DNA from: Pseudozyma flocculosa PF-1
Lineage: Eukaryota; Basidiomycota; Ustilaginomycetes; Ustilaginales; Ustilaginaceae
DNA length: 64,000 nucleotides
Direction: 5' to 3'
Assembly (NCBI RefSeq): GCF_000417875.1
Contig: NW_006920892.1
Span: 263,651 to 327,650, forward strand
Part shown: positions 45,280 to 56,700 of the stretch, piece after piece
How the letters are laid out: every line of letters begins with the position of its first letter
Position numbering within the stretch: the stretch's first letter is position 1
The notes under the pieces: model-generated
What the model was told of the DNA's origin: nothing
Database searches by the model: none
The model's input: the letters and a program-made list of their open reading frames with translations, nothing else
Made by a program: the position numbers and the translations under genes

Positions 45280-45844
45280 CTCTCTGTCTCGCTGTCACCT
45301 CTCTCTCACTTTCTCCGCCCCATCCTCTTCCTCTGTCCACCACCCCACAGGTCGCCACCACCACCGTCAACGGCATCCTGACACTCTGATCCCCCTCCTC
45401 GGCCTACTCCACCGCCACTACTACTGTGCCTCCATCACGTCCTGGATATCGCCCTTGCCAGCCAGCCAGCCAAGTCGGCCACTAGCCGCCCTCGCACTCG
45501 CAATCGCACCCGCACCCATCTGCACATATTGCCATGCTCGGCCGTGGCTAGGCGGCCCATCCTTCCTCGCCCTCCGGCCCGTTCCCTGGCCTCTCGTTAT
45601 TCCCGCTTCTTTTGCCCTTCCGCCACCCTCTTTAGTCCAGCCCGCCACCGTCACTCGACCCGCTGCATATCTTCACGTCTCCCGGATCTACTAATCGACT
45701 CCCTCCTGCCCACTTATGATCAGACTGCTCGTCCATATACCAACCCGCACGTCCCACGCCGTCACTGTCCCAGCACCCTCCCTTCCCTAGTCGACCCACA
45801 CTGGCGCCCCCTTACCCCGTCTTGCCCCTCACACGCGACCTACA
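44188..45844. promoter_or_regulatory. Divergent upstream region of ENT and START genes
   Basis: About 1.66 kb lies between divergent start codons. It includes a 7-bp tandem repeat (CTGCTGC-type units, about 45105-45149) and a (TC)n run followed by (TG)n (45247-45285). Positions 45300-45840 are strongly pyrimidine-rich on the plus strand and probably form the START-gene leader. Open frames are low-complexity. Confidence 0.5.
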
Positions 45845-47088
45845 ATGAGCCTGCCTACCAGTCCAGACACACCCGTCCTGCCGCAGCGCCCCGCGGGAAA
45901 GGCCTATTTCCCCTGCGAGTACAAGGACGAGATTGACCAGATGCACAATCTCGCAGACTCCCTGTTCGAGCACTACTCGGACACCATTATCGGTGAGCAG
46001 ACGCCGTTCCACTCAGGCCACTGCGCGCACCTGCACTCGGCGAACATCCTTCTCGTAGAAGGAACAAGAACAGATGCTGAATGCTGTCGCGATCTACGCG
46101 CCCCTTTTGTCCCGCACCCTCCCTTGCAGACAAAGGCATCACCGATGGCGTCCAGGAGTACTACGTGCCTCGCAAGCCCGAGGAACCTCTGACGCAGCTG
46201 CCCTTCATGGCCGGGCGTGGCCACGTCCCAGACCTCACGCCGCTCGAGGTCTTCACCGGCATCCGCATCACCAGCTATCGCATGATGTGGGACGTGCGCA
46301 TCCAGGCCGCAGTGACGGTGCGCATCTTCTCGCAGCACGACTTCACCTTCTACCTCGTCTGGCGCGGCATCGGCCCCATCTATAGCCCGCGCGACGTCGT
46401 CGGCAGGCAGGGCTTGCGCGCCTACGACGCCGCGGGCCGCCTCCAGACGACGCCAGACTTTGACACGCAGAGGATCACGGTCTGCTACACTTCGGTCCCG
46501 AGCCTGCCCGGCATACCGGACCAGGCCGAGGGCTGTGTCCGGGCCAAGATCCTCGAGGGCGGCTACATCATCGAGGCCAACCCGACCCTGGGAGGCTGCG
46601 ACGTTACCTACTTTGCCAAGGTCGACCTGGCCCTCACCATCCCCTCGTGGATCTCGACACACCTCGTCGGCGAGACGCGGCGGTGCGTCGGTCGGCTCCG
46701 CGACGCGCTCAAGACGTTTGGCGTACCGCCCATCCTCATGGACCGTCAGCAGTGCGTGGCCCTTCAGTTTCTCGAACACCACCCCGAGTCGCGCAGGGTC
46801 ACGGTGCTCGTCACCATCATACATCCAGGCACCTTCTACCTCTACCTCGACTATGGCAAGATGTACACCCAGGGCATCGTCGCCACCAACATCGAGGGCG
46901 AGGCGGCGGCCTGCATCCGGCTGCGCGAAGAGGTGGCGACGCGCGAAGACGAGGGCGTCCTGGGCGAGGGCAGGAGGAGGCTGGCTGTCGACGTCTTGCA
47001 CGAGGGCATCGGCGGCGACGTCCGAATCACACTCGACGCGACCGACAAGAAGGAACCCGAGTCCGGGACAGGCCCCGGGTGGTGGTGA
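45845..47088 (+). CDS. START-domain lipid-binding protein
   Basis: Two exons: 45845-45992 and 46130-47088, giving 368 aa. The intron interrupts TIIG|DKGITDGVQEYY. Residues ~60-280 match the START/lipid-transfer fold. Key parts are MMWDVRIQAAVTVRIFSQHD, VWRGIGPIYSPRDVV, then RITVCYTSVPS, GYIIEANP and CDVTYFAKVDLALTIPSWI. It ends in the C-terminal helix (RRCVGRLRDALKTFG). START domains bind sterols, phospholipids or sphingolipids. The ligand cannot be read from sequence. There is no signal peptide and no membrane segment. About 90 residues follow the fold (IIHPGTFYLYLDYG and beyond) and are not part of a standard START domain. The protein seems complete, with an ATG directly after a TACA context. 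Confidence 0.75.
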
Positions 47089-47340
47089 GCCAAGCCGCGG
47101 CCGAGCGGAGCAGCTCCGGGGGCGAGCCAGCCGGACGAGGCCGCCGTGCCGCCCGCCACAAAAAGTCGTTTCAGAGAAGCCGCGACCGACACGATGTAGA
47201 ACGCCACGCACGGGCCGCAGGGGAATGATCAATATCGTGTTGCATCGAAGCCGAACGAGCGGCGGCTGAAACAGGGGTGCGGTTGTTGCCTGGATCTCTA
47301 GCCACGTCGGCGCGCGCGAGAAGAGTATGGCCGCCAGGGT
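47089..47340. other. Convergent intergenic region START/NOP4
   Basis: About 250 bp between convergent stop codons. It is GC-rich and shows no gene or repeat. Confidence 0.5.
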
Positions 47341-50300
47341 CTACTTCTTGCCCATCTTCTTGGCTCTGCGCTTGCGGCCGATCGAAGAGCCATAGAGGCT
47401 TCCGAACTTTTTGGAGCCGTCGGCACCCGCGGCGGACTCCTTGTGCCTGTCGATCTTCTGCGACGCCTTGTGCTGCGCCCTGCGTTCCGACGTGCTGGCG
47501 GTCTTGTCGCCCCTCTTGTCTGACCGGCCCTTTTTGTTGTCGAACGACGATGAGGCAGAGGAAGAAGGACGAGAAGAGGTCCTGCCGCCGCTGCGGCTGC
47601 TGCTGCTCTTGTCGGCTGCGGCGACGTTGTTGGCGCTTGTGTTGGGCTGAGCGCGGTCCGGGTCCTATTGTCGAAGCAGAGATCGAACGACGGGGAGGAG
47701 AGGAGAGGAGAGGAGAGGAAAGGAGAGGAGGGTCAGTGGTCGGATCTACATGGCACGCCTCGGAAGGAGCAAAGAAGGGGGACGTTCGAAGGGGTCCGCG
47801 CGCAGGAACTCACCGAAGACGACGCCGCCTTGCGCTTGTTTCCCTCGCGCACCTTGTCCGTCATTTCCTTCCTCTTCCTCGTGACGGTGGCATTCTCGAT
47901 GCTGAACTCGAGCACCAGCAGGCCACCCCTCTCGCTCTTGTCCGGCTTCTGGCCGGCCTTGAGCTCGTCGACCTTCCTCTGCATCCTCTTGATCCTCGCC
48001 TCCATCTCGTCGATCTCCTCCTTGACTTCCGAAGACAGCGTACCTCCTCCTCCGCCGCCGGCGGACGACTTGGCCTTGATCTGACGGCGGAACGTCTCGA
48101 TCCTCGTCTCAATGTCGTGCTGCCACCACTCGGTAAAGAGCGTCGAGACGGCCGGGTTGCCGTTGGCCCAGCGCACCACCTTGAGCGCCTCCTGGAACGT
48201 GCGCATCTCGAGGAAGCCGTAGCCCCGCGACCGACCCTGCCCCGTCAGCGGGTCGATGCGGTCCGCCTGCCGCACCACCTTGGCCTGCAGCACCGCCGTC
48301 GGCCGCTCGCCCTTTTTCTTGGCCGCGAACCCGCCGTCCTCGGCGAGCGTCGCCGAAATCGTGCGGTCGGCGCGCTCGTACTCGTCGAGGTCGACGCGCT
48401 CCTCGGCCTTGACCTCGTCCTTGAACGAGCGCAACGCGTGCAGCGCCAGCTTCTTGAGCATCTTGTCCGACACGAACAGCGGCAGCTGGCGCACCGCCAG
48501 CCGCGTCTTGCTGATAAAGAGCGCAGGGTTGCTGCCCAGCTGGCTGCGGCGGATCGTAAACGACTGCAGCCGCTTCTCGCACTCGCCCGCCGACAGCGTG
48601 CGCGCGATGGCACTCTCTGGGAAGGGAACACCCTCGCGCAGCAGCCACGTGTTGCGCTTGTCCTCCTTCTCGCGCTGCTTGCGGCCCGACGTTTCGAGCT
48701 TCGACGCCTCGGTGCGCGCCACGGCCGGGATCACGTTGAGCACGCGGCCGTGCAGGTTGAGGCTGGCCGTCAGCGGGGCCGAGGGGTCGGCAGTGAGGAC
48801 CGAGGGAAGGGCGAACGGGTTCTTGCCGGCGCTGGCCGCCGTCGATGCCGAGCCCGACGTGCCGGCCTCCTTCTCGATGATGCGTGCCTGGGCCAGAGCA
48901 GCATCCGCCGACGACGCCTGCCAAAAGCAGACGAAGCCGGTTCCTTTGCTCCGGTTGGTGGCCTTGTCCATGGTGATCTTGGCGTACCGCAGCGGTCCAA
49001 AGTGGCGGAACACGCTCTTGAGCTCCTCCTCGGTCGCCTGGAACGGCAGGTTGCGCACGAACAGCGTCGTGCCCTCCTCGGGCTGCGGAAGTGCCGGCTT
49101 AGCCTCCTCGTCCGACGACACCTCGGCGTTCTCATCGTCGTCATCGTCGCCCTCCTCGTCGTCGTCTTCACCCTCATCCTCGTCGTCATCCTCGTCATCC
49201 TCGCTCTCGGCCTCCTCGGCGTCGCTCTGCTCGGCCTTGGCCTCCCAGTCCTTTTTGCTGAGCGCCCAGTCGACAGCGACAACCCGTTCCGGCTGGGCGG
49301 CGGCGCGGACCGCGTCGAGCACCTTCTTGGCGGCGTCACGACCCTTCTTGCCCTTGGCGGCCTTGTAGGCGGCGTGCTCGGCCGCGCCGTGTCGGATCGG
49401 CTTGCCGTTGACAGCCTTGAGCGCCTTGGCGGCATCGTTGCGCGACACGTGCCAGACGAAGGCGAACCCACGGCCGCGCTCGCCCTTGGCGGCAGCGGAT
49501 GACGACTGCTCCACCTCGTTCAGTTCCGCGTCCTCATCTTCTTCCTTGTCCTCCTCGGCCTTATCCTCGTCATTGTCCGCCTCGTCCGAGTCCGTTCCGT
49601 CCTCGTCGTCATCAGAGCCCGAAGTGACGCCCGAACCCTTGTCGCTGTCGCTGTCGCTTTCGTTGTCGTCGCTGCTGCTCTTGTCCTGTCCCGCCTCGTC
49701 GTCCTGTTCCTCAGCGTCTCCCTCCTCCTCCTTTGCGCTGTTGCTGCTGTTCTTTGGAAGGGCCTTGGGTATCTGGATCTGAAAGATGGGGCCGTGCGGC
49801 AGGAAGACGGCGCGAAGGTCGGCCTCGGTGACGTCGAAGGGTAGGTTGCGGATGATGAGCCGGCTCGACTTGTCGACCTCGGACGTAATGACGGGCATGC
49901 TCCCCTTGCCGCTGAACTTTTCAATGTCCTGGCGCATCTTTTCGCGCTTGGCCAGCGTCTCGGGCCGCATGTGGGCGGCGAGCTTGGTGGCGCCGTCTGC
50001 GCGCTTCTTGAGGATGGCGCTGATCTGGACGCCCTTGAAGGTGTGGGCGTGGAGCTTCTCGACGGCCGTCATGGCGTGGTTGGGCGTGCGGAAGATGACG
50101 TGGGCGACGTCGTCGGGGCGCGACGAGCCCGGATGCGGGTATACGACGTTTTCGACGTCGCCGATCTTGCGCGCCCGCTTGTAAATCTGCTTGGAGTCTG
50201 CCTTGGCCGTGCAGGCGGCTAGGCCGGACAGAATGACGGTGCGGACGGCGTCGGCGTCCTTTTCGAACGTAGGACGCGGTCGTGCCGCGGACTGCTGGCC

Positions 50301-50789
50301 TGCTGGCTTGTCGTAGCGGGGCTTTTTGGCGGCCGATGCGGTGTCGGCAGCGGCATCGCCACCCTGAGTGGCCTGAGCGGCGAGGAGCGCGCGTGCCGCC
50401 TTCCTCTCCTTCATGGGTGCCTTTTCGTCCGCGATGGAGATCTGCATCTTGCGCTTGCCGTCGAGCGACTTTCCCTGGAGCTGCTGAAGGGCGGTCTTTG
50501 CGTCCTCGGCCATGGCAAAGGTGACGTAGCCGACGCCCTTTGATGACTTTGTGGTTGGATCGGTGACGACGAAGGCGCGCTTGAGGGGGCCGATATCGCT
50601 GAAGAGGGTCTCGAGGTCGGTTGAGGTGGCAGTGTAGGGCAGGCGAGACACGAAGAGGGTGGCGTTGCGGCTGTCGGACGTCGACGAGGAGGCGGCACCG
50701 GCTGCAGCCGCCGTCGGAGCGGCATCGTTAGCGGCAGCTGCGCCTGCGGCCTCGGCCTCGGCCTGCTCAAAGTATCGTTTGGGCGGCAT
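47341..50789 (-). CDS. NOP4: Ribosome-biogenesis RNA-binding protein NOP4/RBM28
   Basis: Two exons: 50789-47814 and 47664-47341 (phase 0), giving 1099 aa. Four RRM domains are visible. RRM1 (about 45-125) has TLFVSRLPYTAT and GVGYVTF. RRM2 (about 165-260) is divergent, with VILSGLAA and AHVIF. RRM3 has SRLIIRNLPFDVTEADL and GRGFAFVWH, with ~90 acidic residues between its halves. RRM4 has TLFVRNLPFQATEEELK and GTGFVCFW. A partial RRM-like segment (GRSRGYGFLEM) and a basic coiled coil follow, as in Nop4. The C-terminus FGSLYGSSIGRKRRAKKMGKK-like tail (shown here only as GSSIGRKRRAKKMGKK) is a nucleolar-type basic signal. Nop4 acts in 60S subunit assembly in the nucleolus. The chosen ATG begins MPPKRYFE; upstream open sequence lacks support. 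The intron carries GGAGA repeats. Confidence 0.9.
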
Positions 50790-51299
50790 ATCTCCTGGCG
50801 TCTCTCCAGATATGGGGATGTCGAGAATCGTGGGGACCAAGAGGTGACGGGGACGCGATGGTGGTGAAGCAGCAAGGCCAGTGCCGGGCCTGGAAGAAAA
50901 ACGCAGCCAGGCGGCCACGCAAAGGGCCGAAAAGGGTGCAGCGCAGCCACTTCCAAAAATTTCAAGGCCGGCCGGCCTCAAGTGAGGGGGGGGGCGCCTT
51001 GCTGCAAGCCCGCCCGGCTGGCTCCCTTCTTCTCTCGCCCGACAAGTGGCGTCGAAGTCAGCCCGTGTCCCGAGGTCAAGTGGGCAACAGCTCGCGTGAG
51101 GTGCCCCTCTTGGCCAACCAACACCGCCGAGGGCTGCCAGCCAAAGGCCGACCTGCCCTCCACCTCGAGGGCGGCCAGAAAGGGCCTCTGGTTGGCAGGC
51201 AGCGCCCTGGCCCTCTCCATGCTGGCAGAGGAGCGAGCGGGCAGCTCGAGGCAAAAAGTCACAACGGCGGCCGCCGGCTCTGCTCGCACAGGACAGGCT

Positions 51300-51300
51300 A

Positions 51301-51329
<29 letters not shown>
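51300..51329. repeat. AAGC microsatellite
   Basis: About seven uninterrupted AAGC units lie between NOP4 and UBC1. Shorter AAGC runs occur elsewhere in intergenic DNA here (for example 13478-13500), so it is a common local repeat type. Confidence 0.85.
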
Positions 51330-51331
<2 letters not shown>

Positions 51332-51465
51332 GAAGCCGTTTGCCGTAAGCCTCAAACCTTCTCGCAGCCCCCCCTCCCACGACTTCGGCCCCCATCCTCC
51401 TTCCGTGGCTTCACCTCTCTCGACCACTACTCTATCGTCTGCCTCGCTCAACGTACCGCGACTCT

Positions 51466-51501
51466 CAGCACGCCCAGCACGCCCAGCACGCCCAGCACGC
51501 C
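51466..51501. repeat. Four tandem copies of a 9-mer
   Basis: CAGCACGCC repeats four times without change, 45-80 bp upstream of the UBC1 ATG. It sits in the likely 5' UTR. Confidence 0.85.
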
Positions 51502-51545
51502 CAACCGCCACCTACCACTGCTACGCCACCCTTCCACCGGCCAAG

Positions 51546-52817
51546 ATGAGCGACGCCAGGCTCAGGCGTGTCACCAAGGAGATCAATGATTGCAAGAACG
51601 ACAAGTCGTCCGGGGTCGACGTCGTCATGGTTGATGGTGAGCACCTGCTTCTCGGTCCCTTGCCGGCGTTCGCGTGTGTAGCCCGCTCTGACAGCTTCCC
51701 GTGCCCCTCTGCTCCTGCCTCTCGCCATCCCCCAGAGTCGCCCTACCACCTGATCGGAACCTTTCCTGGCCCCGAGAACTCACCCTACGATGGAGGCATG
51801 TTTGATGTGGTGAGCACTTGACCAGGCTGCTGCCGTCATGCCGCGATCGGCATCCCGTCACTGACCATTGCACCTCTTGCTCCTGATGCCATCAACTCTG
51901 TCGCGCCGACCGCCCTCGCAGGACATCCACATCTCAGAAGGATACCCTTTCCAGCCGCCAAAGATGAAGTTCATTACAAAGGTGCGCATGCTGTCAGGCA
52001 AACGATGATGATGATGATGCTGCTGCTGCTGCTGCTGCTGCTGCCGCCGCCGCCGCCGCCTTCGCCGCCGCTGCTGCTAGTCGATCCGCCGCTGCTGCTG
52101 CCGCTCCCATCGGCTGCTGACAGAAACGCCCCTTCCCGGTACATGCATCGAAACCGGCAGGTCTACCACCCCAACATCTCTTCCGCCTCCGGCGCCATCT
52201 GTCTCGACATCCTCAAAGACCAGTGGTCTCCCGTCCTGACCCTCAAATCCACGCTCATGTCGCTGCGATCGCTGCTCTGCTCGCCCGAACCGTCGGATCC
52301 CCAAGACGCCGAGGTGGCCAAACACTACATGAGCGACAAGGCCGACTTTGAAAAGACGGCCAGGTACTGGACCGAGATCTACGCCAACGGCAGCGAGAGC
52401 GCACGACCACCAGAGACGACATCGGCGGGGCCCAAGGCGGCGAGCGCCAAACAAGAGGACCCGGCCCTCGTCGCCGGTTTGAAGCTCGAACACGTCGCCC
52501 AGTTTGTCAACATGGTAAGCGAACGGTCTCCGCGCCGCCTGTTAATCCCGTGCGCGAAGAGCCAACACACCATGTCCTCTCCACCTATCCTATACAGGGT
52601 TTTGAGCGAGGTCAGGTCATCGAGGTCCTCAAGAAGCTGAACTACCGTGGTGCCAAGTGAGTCGGAAGCTGGCCTCTTCTTCTCCGCACGTCGACTCTCT
52701 CGTGCTGGCCTCGTGTCCACTGACACGGGCTCTCTTCCTCCGAACACGGCTTGTTCCCATCGCTGCAGCGTCCGCAACGTCACCGACGACACGGTGCTCA
52801 ACGAGCTCCTCAAGTGA
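51546..52817 (+). CDS. UBC1: Ubiquitin-conjugating enzyme E2 with C-terminal UBA (UBC1/UBE2K)
   Basis: Six exons: 51546-51636, 51736-51809, 51922-51981, 52161-52514, 52598-52656 and 52769-52817. All introns have GT/AG ends and the joined frame gives 228 aa. The UBC fold runs from residue 1 to about 150: [32 protein letters not shown], the HPN motif (78-80), then catalytic Cys89 in [24 protein letters not shown] follows. Residues ~185-228 form a UBA domain ([20 protein letters not shown], then VLNELLK at the end). This pairing is specific to Ubc1/UBE2K, which extends K48-linked ubiquitin chains for proteasomal degradation. Length matches (yeast Ubc1 ~215 aa). It is the most intron-rich gene in the window. 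One intron carries a trinucleotide microsatellite. Confidence 0.95.
52004..52080. repeat. TGA/CTG/CCG trinucleotide repeat in a UBC1 intron
   Basis: Consecutive (GAT)n, (GCT)n and (GCC)n runs occupy the first half of the third UBC1 intron. Repeats in frame would otherwise translate as Met/Leu/Pro polymers, but the splice sites around them are clear (exon 3 ends at 51981 and exon 4 starts at 52161). Confidence 0.8.
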
Positions 52818-53781
52818 CGGCGCACAAGCAGCGTACTAGAGGCGCAGCATGGATCATCGTATGCATTTCGAGAGGCACCCTTTGGCATACGGCGCATCGT
52901 ATTGAACAGCAGGACACGTCCGTCAACGGCCCCTGCCAGATCTGTCCGATCATGTGACAAAGCGAAGAAGAGGCGTGTGTGTGTCGCGCAGATGCAGCAT
53001 CGATCCACCCGGCTCCGTCGGCAAACTCCGGTTGAGAACAAGGTCGGGCAATGCAGGCACGCCTTTCGGCCCCGATCCGGTGCCGAAGCCCGGGCCTGCC
53101 CACCAAGTCTACGATTGCGCACGTTGGCGCAGCCTACGCCGCCCAAGTGCGGCTGCGTCCGGGCGTATGCGCTGCGCCGTGCCTGAGACTGGGCCGCTCG
53201 TCGTTTTGGGGTGCTCGTCGACAAGGTTCACCGCCCACCGAAACGCGGCCGCTCCGAAACGGGCAGGCTAGGCTAGGCCGGGCCAAAACAGGGCGCAGGC
53301 TAGACTTTGCGACCGACCGGGGCGTTTTGACCGGGTGATGGAATGAAGCTACGAAGGGGTGAACCCGACCTACATGGCTCGGGCGTTGGACGTTGACCCT
53401 CCGTTTTAGCGGGGCGCGCCCGGAGGCCCCTGGGCCGCTCATCGGCGGGGCTGTTGCGGAAACCAACCTGCGCAGACGGCGCCACGAGGTGCTCTGCTGA
53501 ACGTCCCGCCCCCGCCTCTTCTCAAGGCGGTCGCAAGCGCAGCCAGCCATATTCTGCAAAGCTTCGTTTCAACCAGCGAGGAGCGGCGCTGGATTGACCC
53601 AGCCAATGTGCTCGATTGCCATCTTCGTGGCTGGATATAAAGACCGGGCAGGACCCGGCGCGCCACAGGTGTATCGCCGTGCTCTCCGCCTCTCTGAACT
53701 CGTCCCTGCGTCAGTCTTCTGCCCACACAGGGTCATCCCGTTCATGACGGCCGCCCCATAGCCGCCGAGCCCCCACCCGAC
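52818..53781. other. Intergenic region upstream of the 1-kb-residue protein gene
   Basis: About 960 bp between UBC1 and the next plus-strand gene. The distal half shows no feature. The proximal part carries a CCAAT and a TATA-like box. Open frames are short and lack domains. Confidence 0.5.
53603..53642 (+). promoter_or_regulatory. CCAAT and TATA-like core promoter
   Basis: CCAAT (53603-53607) is followed by TATAAAG (53636-53642), about 30 bp apart. The downstream gene starts at 53782, 140 bp later. Order and spacing fit a classical RNA polymerase II core promoter. It is the best-formed promoter visible in the window. Confidence 0.55.
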
Positions 53782-56700
53782 ATGATCCCATCAATTTCCT
53801 GCTTCCGAGACTCTTCCATCCAGGGCGTAGGCCATCGGAACCGCCGCCATCAGGGTCATGAAGCGGCAGCGAAGGACTACGCAGCGTCGACTCCCGGAGC
53901 AAAGGTGGCATCGAGCTTGCAGTCTCCTATGAGCTCTGAGCTATATGCTACGACGGCTCTCGTAAGGCCACGGCGCAGATCGGCCACCCGGTCGAGCGCT
54001 GCTACCACGAAGTCAGGCGCCCCAACAGCGACGCCGCCCCCGCCTTTGACGCAGTTCTTCTGGGTCAGCGAGCTATCGTTGCCACTGCTGTCTCTCGAGG
54101 AAGATGTAGAGCCACCTCAAGACGAGCTGGACGACACGGAGCCTCCCCGCACCTTCTTCGCCTTCTACGCTCCCGGCGATGAAGCGCGTCTTCGTCCTCT
54201 ACGCGTGCCGACGCCGACTTCTTCATCCTCGGATCTGCGGTCTCTCGCACACTTCCAGGTCGAAGGCAAGGCCACGAGCCTACGCAGCTTGTCGACTCTC
54301 GTGAGCTCCGCAGGAGCGTCTCAGGAAAGCCTTGCCCTCCACGATCGACGGGACGGCAGCCTAAGTTCAGAAGCTGGTCATCCGCCCTCCAGCCTGGGCC
54401 CCTCGAATATTGACGCGTGGCTCGAGAAGCCTGCTGCCACAAACCCAGGCCGGCGCGGCAAGGTGGACAAGCCGCCGAGCGAGGCAAAAACAGAGAGGGC
54501 TAGTGTGAGTGATGACGACCTTTCGCGACGTCGGTGTCTTTTCGTGCTAACGACGGTCGACTTTTCTTCCTCATACCTGCAGCGTGCGTTGAACCCTCTC
54601 AGTGCATCGGCCAGTCACGACTCAAATAAGCCGACTCTCTGGGCAACCCCGTTGAACGTGCAACACGGATCCTCTTCAACCACGGACGCACAGCGGGAAC
54701 TGGACAAAGGCCTCGACTCAAACAGCGCCTCAGGCCAGTCCACGCTGGCAGACCACCCGTACGCGAGCTGGAGGGTGTCTGATCTGCCTTGCCAGGCCTC
54801 GGATCGCGATGGAGCGGTCGAGTCGTCGAGCTTCAATTACGAGGCTCTTGAGACTTTTCATCCGGTCCCGCTCCCCGCGGCGCCCGTCCACGCTCATTAT
54901 TCCAACGGCGTTGAGACTTCGTCCAGCCATTGCGCCGGTGAGGATCGGCCCAGTCGGGACGAATCCTTCTGGGATTTTCGCACATCTATCGCATCCGTCA
55001 GACGTCGCTCGGTGCGAGCCTCGAACAGCCTCGTGAGCGACTCTCGCACGCTCGCGGCGAGGAGCAGGGCCACGAGCGTCGAGACGATGGGCAGCCGCCT
55101 TTCCCTGACCGCGTTTCCACCCGTACCTCCGAGGCTGCTACCGGCGGCAGCATCGAGCTACATGACGATCAACACGACGCCCCACGGCGTTCGGCGAAGG
55201 TCTGACGTGAAGGCTTCGGCTGTCAGGCCTGGAGCGCAAGATCACCGAGCCAGCGCCGAATGTTGTGACGTCGAGCCCAGCAGCTTGGCGTCCACTCGCT
55301 CCTGGGACTCGTCTCTTCAGCTGGAGGACATGTCCACTCGCGATACGACGCTGGCTTCCGTCGACTCTGTGACGAGCCTTGCCCGCTCCCGTTGTGCTGC
55401 GCACGATGCCAGCGAACAGCTGCTTGGACGGGAGCGGTCCTCGCCTTTCGAGGCGTACAAAACCAGCGCCGCAGCGACCGACGCATTCTCGCATTTGGTC
55501 TCGGCGGTCCGTGCCGCCCATGGGCGCGACCATGACGCCAAAGCTGCGCTATCTGCAGCCCCGTTGGCGGCGAGGGGCCCCGGCGCCGCCGAACATCAGC
55601 CCTCAACCCTGCTACCGCTCAAGGCCCCTGAGCTGCTAGGTGACGCCGTGCCGCAACACGGTCATGCTCCTACTGGACGAGCAACGAAGTCCTCTGATCA
55701 AGCGATCTTAGCCAACCCTCTCCGCCTGCCCAACTCGATCCCGACTTCTCTTTCTCGCAGGCCCGACACATCAGTCGTTTTCCCAAAAGCCGCATACCTT
55801 GTAGGGAAGACGAGCGGACCCCCTCACGCCTCCTTCCGCAACCACCAAGACCCGCAGCCGCTCGGTATGGGCGAAGACGGCTCCGTGCATACCGTAGCCG
55901 GAAGCAAGCTCGGGGCCCCAGGCTTCGAATCCAAGCTCAAGCGCATTGTCGGAGCGGGCACGCCTGCACGAGTTCGGGCCGAGGACCTGCAAGAGGGCGC
56001 GGAACGAGCACGTCTCGCAATCGACCGCCCCTTTGACGAGGGGCTGGAGCGCAGTCCATTGCCTCGTCCCGCTCCTCCGCCTGTACCCCCTCGCCGCCGA
56101 GCGCTACCAAGCCCCCATGCCCGCCCTGGCGTCTGGCCTACAGAAGTCGCAGCAGGAGAGCAGCAGGGTCGGTCTGCGGCTGCAAGGAGCCAACATACGA
56201 AACACGGCCACACCCGCACCATGCCGACGTCAAGAACCACTCCTCTGGCCATCGAGGCGACTGCCAAGCCGAACTCGGCTCACCTGCAAGAACGACGAGC
56301 CAGTCGCTTCATCGGCGACGCGCGCCTGTCTGCCATCGGCGTAGACAGGTACGAGGAACTCCGCAGCCCGCTTTTCGACTGGGCCTCGTGGACGCATAAC
56401 CTCGCCGAACCTCCTCACTCTATGGACGTCGTCGACGATCGAGGCCTTCCCCTCTCTCCCACTGGACGGCAGCAGGAGGACGTCGGCCGAACCGGCGCTC
56501 TGGCAAGCTCATCGCAGGAGCAGCAAGTCGCAAGCACCGCGACGACCAACGATGAACCAGCGCATCCTTCTCCTCCCAGACCTGGGTCAGAGAGTGGCGT
56601 CACTGACGGCGACCACCAGGAAGGCATCGCAGCATGTCGAACCTCCAGCATCCCCTTCCCGCGTACCGAGCCAGCGACCCTTCCCTCGATCCTGACAGCG

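Larger units (their letters stand above)
50790..51545. promoter_or_regulatory. Divergent promoter region of NOP4 and UBC1
   Basis: 756 bp between divergent start codons. It contains an AAGC tetranucleotide tract (51300-51329) and four copies of the 9-mer CAGCACGCC (51466-51501) just before the UBC1 start. No TATA element is clear, as is common for housekeeping genes. Confidence 0.6.

Noticed and set aside
47277..49502. 741-codon open frame on the plus strand
   Set aside because: It is antisense to NOP4 exons. Composition mirrors the GC-rich codon bias of the real gene, and no domain is present.
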